Origin: Bacillota bacterium
GTDB lineage: Bacteria; Bacillota; Limnochordia; DTU087
Direction of reading: 5' to 3'
Assembly (NCBI GenBank): GCA_012839845.1
Contig: DUMM01000092.1
Span: 1-33,968 of the forward strand
DNA: 33,968 nt
A model generated the notes under the pieces. That model did not search any database, was not told the origin of the DNA, and was given only the letters and a program-made list of their open reading frames with translations. A program made the position numbers and the translations under genes. Below are positions 28,975 to 33,968 of this stretch, one piece after another. How positions within the stretch are numbered: the first letter of the stretch is position 1; the number at the start of each line of letters is the position of its first letter.

Positions 28975-29454
28975 GTGGGCGCAGCAGAAGTACCGATACG
29001 GGTGGAGGAGATTGACGAGCTGGAGCCTGAGCTGTTGGCGGCTCTGGTGAGCGTCGAACAGGAGGCCTTCGGGAGAGGCGGCATGAATGAATGGTTCCTC
29101 CCCGCTTTCGTGCGTTACGGCCGGGTTTACGTGCTGTGGGTGGAAGGCGACCAGCAGCCGGCGGGCGTTGCCGAGTGCATGATCAACTGGCGAGAGCCCC
29201 AGTGTGTCTACTTATTTGGTTTTTCCATCAGAGAAGAGCGGCGGAGTCAGGGCTTGGGAACAAAGTTTCTGCAAGAGATTATCAGGCGGGTGCGGAGCCA
29301 GGGCTTTCGGGCCGTGGAGTTGACTGTATCTCCCAACAATGCCGCCGCACTCAAGCTGTATCAGGGGAAATTGGGATTTAAGACCATAAGCTTTCGCAAG
29401 GATGAATACGGGCCCAGTGAGGACCGGCTGCTTCTGCGGCTGGACCTCGTGTAG
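28975..29454 (+). CDS. GNAT family N-acetyltransferase
   Basis: VYLFGFSIREERRSQGLGTKFLQEIIRRVRSQGFRAVELTVSPNNAAALKLYQGKLGFKTI. Confidence 0.88.
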   Translation: MGAAEVPIRVEEIDELEPELLAALVSVEQEAFGRGGMNEWFLPAFVRYGRVYVLWVEGDQQPAGVAECMINWREPQCVYLFGFSIREERRSQGLGTKFLQEIIRRVRSQGFRAVELTVSPNNAAALKLYQGKLGFKTISFRKDEYGPSEDRLLLRLDLV

Positions 29455-29493
29455 TGAGCAGTACTTTGGCAGCAGCTGAGAAGGAGGTGACCG

Positions 29494-30396
29494 ATGAAGG
29501 CGTTTCGGTCTGGATTTGCAGCAGTGGTCGGCAGGCCCAACGTGGGCAAGTCGACTCTGATGAACAGCCTGTTGGGACAAAAAGTCGCGATTGTATCGGA
29601 TAAGCCCCAGACGACCAGAAACCGCATCCGCTGCATATTAACCCGTCCAGATGCCCAAATCGTGTTTTTGGATACCCCTGGTATTCACAAGCCCCTGCAC
29701 AAGCTGGGTGAGTACATGGTGCAGACGGCGCTAAAGACCCTAAACGGAGTGGATGCCGTCGTATTTGTGGTTGATGCTTCCCAACCCCCCGGCAGAGGAG
29801 ATGAGTTCGTTGCTGCCCAGCTGAAAAACTCGGCTTCTCCCGTTATCCTAGCAGCCAACAAGGTGGACCTTTGGGAGAGCAGGGAGAAAGGGGAGGCCAT
29901 CCTGGCAGCTTACCGGGCCTTAGGGGATTTTGATAAGGTACTGCCTGTCTCGGCCTTAACGGGCTCCGGGCTGGCCGAGCTGGCGAATGCGGTGATTGAG
30001 CGGCTGCCGGAAGGCCCCAAGTATTACCCCGACGACTGGGTAACAGATCATCCGGAGAGGTTCATTATGGCGGAGCTCATCCGGGAGAAGGTGCTCTTGC
30101 TGACTAGAGAAGAGGTCCCCCATGCCACTGCAGTGGTGGTAGACAGGGTGGAGGCTCGAGAAGACCGGAATCTGGTCGATGTTTGGGCCACTATTTATGT
30201 GGAACGGCCCTCTCAAAAAGGGATAATTATCGGAAAGGGCGGTTCCATGCTCAAGGAAGTGGGGATGTTGGCCCGGCAGGATATCGAGGCCCTGTTGGGG
30301 TCCCAGGTTAATCTCCAGCTGTGGGTCAAAGTCAAAGAAGATTGGCGCGAGAGAGCCGGTACATTAAGTGATTTTGGCTATACTTTGGAGTCCTGA
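29494..30396 (+). CDS. era: GTPase Era
   Basis: [58 protein letters not shown] domain [22 protein letters not shown]. Confidence 0.98.
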   Translation: MKAFRSGFAAVVGRPNVGKSTLMNSLLGQKVAIVSDKPQTTRNRIRCILTRPDAQIVFLDTPGIHKPLHKLGEYMVQTALKTLNGVDAVVFVVDASQPPGRGDEFVAAQLKNSASPVILAANKVDLWESREKGEAILAAYRALGDFDKVLPVSALTGSGLAELANAVIERLPEGPKYYPDDWVTDHPERFIMAELIREKVLLLTREEVPHATAVVVDRVEAREDRNLVDVWATIYVERPSQKGIIIGKGGSMLKEVGMLARQDIEALLGSQVNLQLWVKVKEDWRERAGTLSDFGYTLES

Positions 30397-30398
30397 AC

Positions 30399-31424
30399 AT
30401 GAAGGTTGCGGATTTTGATTATTATCTACCAGAAGAGCTGATCGCACAGGAGCCGGTGGAGCCTCGGGATGCCTCCCGGCTCTTGGTAGTTCATAGAAAG
30501 ACAGGTCAGTTGGAACACAGAGTTTTTCGGGATATAGTTGAGTACCTGCTGCCGGGAGATGTGCTGATCATCAATGACACCAAGGTGATTCCGGCTAGAC
30601 TCTACGGTAGGAAAAAAGATACCGGCGGACAAGTAGAATTACTCTTACTTAGACGCATAAACCGGGATCTTTGGGAAACCTTGGTCAGACCTGGGCGCAG
30701 GGTTCGGCCGGGAACTTGGCTGGAGTTTGGCGATGGGCGCTTGCTGGCGGAGGTCGAGGATGCAACTCCTGCAGGCGGCCGGATAGTTCGGTTTGTCTAT
30801 GAAGGTGTTTTCGAAACCATTCTGGATGAGCTGGGCCAGATGCCTCTGCCTCCCTACATCCACAAGGAACTTGCCGATAGGAATCGATATCAAACGGTCT
30901 ATGCCAGGGAAGAGGGTTCAGCGGCCGCACCTACCGCCGGCCTCCACTTTACTCCTGGACTGCTGGACAAGATCAAGGAGAAGGGTGTTGCCATCCACCC
31001 CATCACCCTGCACGTGGGGCTGGGTACTTTCCGGCCTGTCAAGGTTGAGGAAGTGGCAGAGCACAAGATGCACTCTGAGTACTATTCGATCAGCGAGGAG
31101 ACAGCAAACGCCATCGCCGCTGCCAAGGAAGCGGGGGGAAAGGTCATCGCGGTCGGGACAACTACAACCCGGACCCTGGAGGCAGCTGCCCACAAGCACG
31201 GCAGGGTGACTGCCGACAGCGGCTGGACCGATATTTTTATCTATCCCGGTTTTCAGTTTCGGGTGGTGGATGCGCTGATCACCAATTTCCATCTGCCCAG
31301 GTCGACACTTCTGATGCTGGTATCGGCCCTGGCCGGCAGAGACTTGATTCTTCATGCGTATCGGGTCGCTGTCGAGAGACGGTACCGGTTCTTCAGCTTC
31401 GGGGACGCCATGTTGATCCTATGA
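30399..31424 (+). CDS. queA: S-adenosylmethionine:tRNA ribosyltransferase-isomerase QueA
   Basis: [70 protein letters not shown]. Confidence 0.98.
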   Translation: MKVADFDYYLPEELIAQEPVEPRDASRLLVVHRKTGQLEHRVFRDIVEYLLPGDVLIINDTKVIPARLYGRKKDTGGQVELLLLRRINRDLWETLVRPGRRVRPGTWLEFGDGRLLAEVEDATPAGGRIVRFVYEGVFETILDELGQMPLPPYIHKELADRNRYQTVYAREEGSAAAPTAGLHFTPGLLDKIKEKGVAIHPITLHVGLGTFRPVKVEEVAEHKMHSEYYSISEETANAIAAAKEAGGKVIAVGTTTTRTLEAAAHKHGRVTADSGWTDIFIYPGFQFRVVDALITNFHLPRSTLLMLVSALAGRDLILHAYRVAVERRYRFFSFGDAMLIL

Positions 31425-31453
31425 GGTGCCCAGTTCATGAGACTGGGCACCTC
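31423..31453 (+). repeat. Perfect 12-bp inverted repeat/hairpin at the queA stop
   Basis: GAGGTGCCCAGT-TCATGAG-ACTGGGCACCTC, no downstream T tract. Confidence 0.85.
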
Positions 31454-31464
31454 GATGCCGGGTT

Positions 31465-31490
31465 TGGCCATGGAACCCTTGGCATGGCCA
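31465..31490 (+). repeat. Second hairpin in queA-tgt intergenic region
   Basis: TGGCCATG-N10-CATGGCCA, perfect 8-bp stem. Confidence 0.65.
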
Positions 31491-31542
31491 GCAGGCGCAG
31501 GAGGAAAACTGTGAACAAAGCCGGATTAGAAGGAAGGGATAA

Positions 31543-32667
<1,125 letters not shown>

Positions 32668-32748
32668 CGGTACTGGCAGGAATGTCCCGGTCTGTGGGGA
32701 AGTTATTTTTGCTGTCTTTTTCGCAACCAGGGAAAGGAGGAGTGAAGT

Positions 32749-33039
32749 ATGGTGTTTCTTACCGCCGCCGCAGCTGAGCAGGGCAATCTGTTGAGTCTGT
32801 TTATGCCTTTTATTATCATGCTGGCCGTGTTCTACGTATTTCTCATCCGTCCTCAGCAGAAACAGCAGAAGGAACGGCAGAACATGCTTAATTCGCTGAA
32901 GAAGGGAGATAAGGTAGTTACCATTGGCGGCATCCACGGAGAGATTACGGCGCTTAAGGATGATACCATTACTTTGCGGATTGCCGACAAGGTAGAGATT
33001 CGGCTGTCCCGGTCTGGTGTTGGACGGGTGATAAAATAG
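32749..33039 (+). CDS. yajC: Preprotein translocase subunit YajC
   Basis: FIIMLAVFYVFLIRPQQKQQKERQNMLNSLKKGDKVVTIGGIHGEITALKDDTITLRIADKVEIRLSRSGVGRVI. Confidence 0.95.
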   Translation: MVFLTAAAAEQGNLLSLFMPFIIMLAVFYVFLIRPQQKQQKERQNMLNSLKKGDKVVTIGGIHGEITALKDDTITLRIADKVEIRLSRSGVGRVIK

Positions 33040-33083
33040 TACTTAGTGCTGCTGGAGTCCTGTTATTCTCGGATAAGAGACAG

Positions 33084-33110
33084 AAAACAGGAGGCAGACC
33101 GCCTCCTGTT
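33084..33110. terminator. Hairpin terminator between convergent yajC and ssrA (best U-tract on the ssrA strand)
   Basis: AACAGGAGGC-AGACC-GCCTCCTGTT; on the minus strand followed by TTTTCTG. Confidence 0.75.
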
Positions 33111-33126
33111 ATTAATGTGCATAGAT

Positions 33127-33477
33127 TGGTGGAGGTGAGCGGAGTTGCACCGCTGTCCACAGATGAAGCCGCAATGCTTCTACGAGCGTAGCCCTTGTTT
33201 GAAATTCGCCTCTATCCATCCCAAGGGCAGGCCTGGCTAGAAGCTAGCTCATCGAATCTCCCACTCCGGCTATGAGCGTCACCGAAGCAGTATCCTGCAG
33301 TATGACACCCTATCTCCTCCGGCAGGAACAGAGGAGTAGAGCGTAGCCGCTATTAGGCAGCAGCTAGAGCGTAATTATCGTTGGCAGTTAATTTGCTTCC
33401 CACTGTTTAACGAGGCCGTGGGAACCTCGGCTCGCTTCCATTGCCACTCCCATCTGTGTCGAACCTAATTCACCCCC
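33127..33477 (-). ncRNA. ssrA: Transfer-messenger RNA (tmRNA)
   Basis: Minus strand 5' GGGGGUGAAUUAGGUUCGAC ... GGACAGCGGUGCAACUCCGCUCACCUCCACCA 3'; acceptor stem GGGGGUG/CACCUCC; tag ORF 33385-33353 GCC AAC GAT AAT TAC GCT CTA GCT GCT GCC TAA. Confidence 0.97.
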
Positions 33478-33511
33478 AAGCTGGTAGCCTTGGTCAGTCT
33501 AGATGGAAACC

Positions 33512-33968
33512 CTAATAGTTCCGTTCCTTCAACATCCGGTCGATGCGCCGCTTTTCCTCGCGCCTAGCAATGGCTTCTCGTTTGTCGTACAGTTTCTTGC
33601 CTCTAGCTAAGGCTAACTCCATCTTCGCCAGCCCCTTCCGGAAGTACACCTTAAGAGGGACCAAGGTGTAACCCTTTTCCCGGGTTTGCCCCAAAAGCCG
33701 CATAATCTCCCGCTTGTGCATTAAAAGCTTGCGGGTACGCTTCGGCTCGTGGTTAAACATATTGCCGTGGGTATAGGGGCTGATATGCATATTATACACG
33801 AAAAGCTCGCCATTTTCAACGGCTGCATAGGCGTCCTGCAGGCTAGCCTTCCCCTGCCTGAGCGACTTGACCTCAGTGCCGGTCAATACCATACCTGCCT
33901 CAAAGGTCTCCTCTATGTGATAGTCATGGCGGGCCCTGCGGTTTTCTGCCACTACTTTGATTCCGTCA
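33512..33968 (-). CDS. smpB: SsrA-binding protein SmpB, 5' end at/over the window edge
   Basis: (DGIKV)[60 protein letters not shown]; the frame stays open to the edge, so the GTG at 33952 is probably internal. Confidence 0.95.
   Translation of the reverse strand, partial: DGIKVVAENRRARHDYHIEETFEAGMVLTGTEVKSLRQGKASLQDAYAAVENGELFVYNMHISPYTHGNMFNHEPKRTRKLLMHKREIMRLLGQTREKGYTLVPLKVYFRKGLAKMELALARGKKLYDKREAIARREEKRRIDRMLKERNY

Overview
This window is a compact, mostly + strand housekeeping and sporulation region from a spore-forming, moderately GC-rich Firmicute (taxonomy inferred from gene content). Gene order: spoIIP (truncated at left edge), murJ (-), lepA, hemW, hrcA-grpE-dnaK-dnaJ-prmA-rsmE, a YfcE-like phosphoesterase, mtaB, HIT protein, rpsU, NfeD protease, floA, an uncharacterised membrane-anchored protein, yqfC, yqfD, phoH, pgpH/yqfF, ybeY, a DgkA-PAP2 fusion, a LysM/M23 peptidase, two tandem DUF881-like paralogs, cdd, GNAT, era, queA, tgt, yajC, then tmRNA ssrA (-) and smpB (-, truncated at right edge). 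I see no CRISPR array, transposon, prophage or defence island. The least explained parts are: the tandem DUF881-like pair with extended N-terminal regions; the uncharacterised protein plus possible ATGA-coupled 42-aa ORF between floA and yqfC; a hairpin separating the grpE Shine-Dalgarno from its plausible start; a terminator-like hairpin and candidate promoter between dnaK and dnaJ; two U-tract-less hairpins between queA and tgt; and a tmRNA tag ending in LAAA. Regulatory elements read directly include a perfect CIRCE, several sigma-A-like promoters and clean intrinsic terminators. All family assignments come from recognised motifs; no searches were run.
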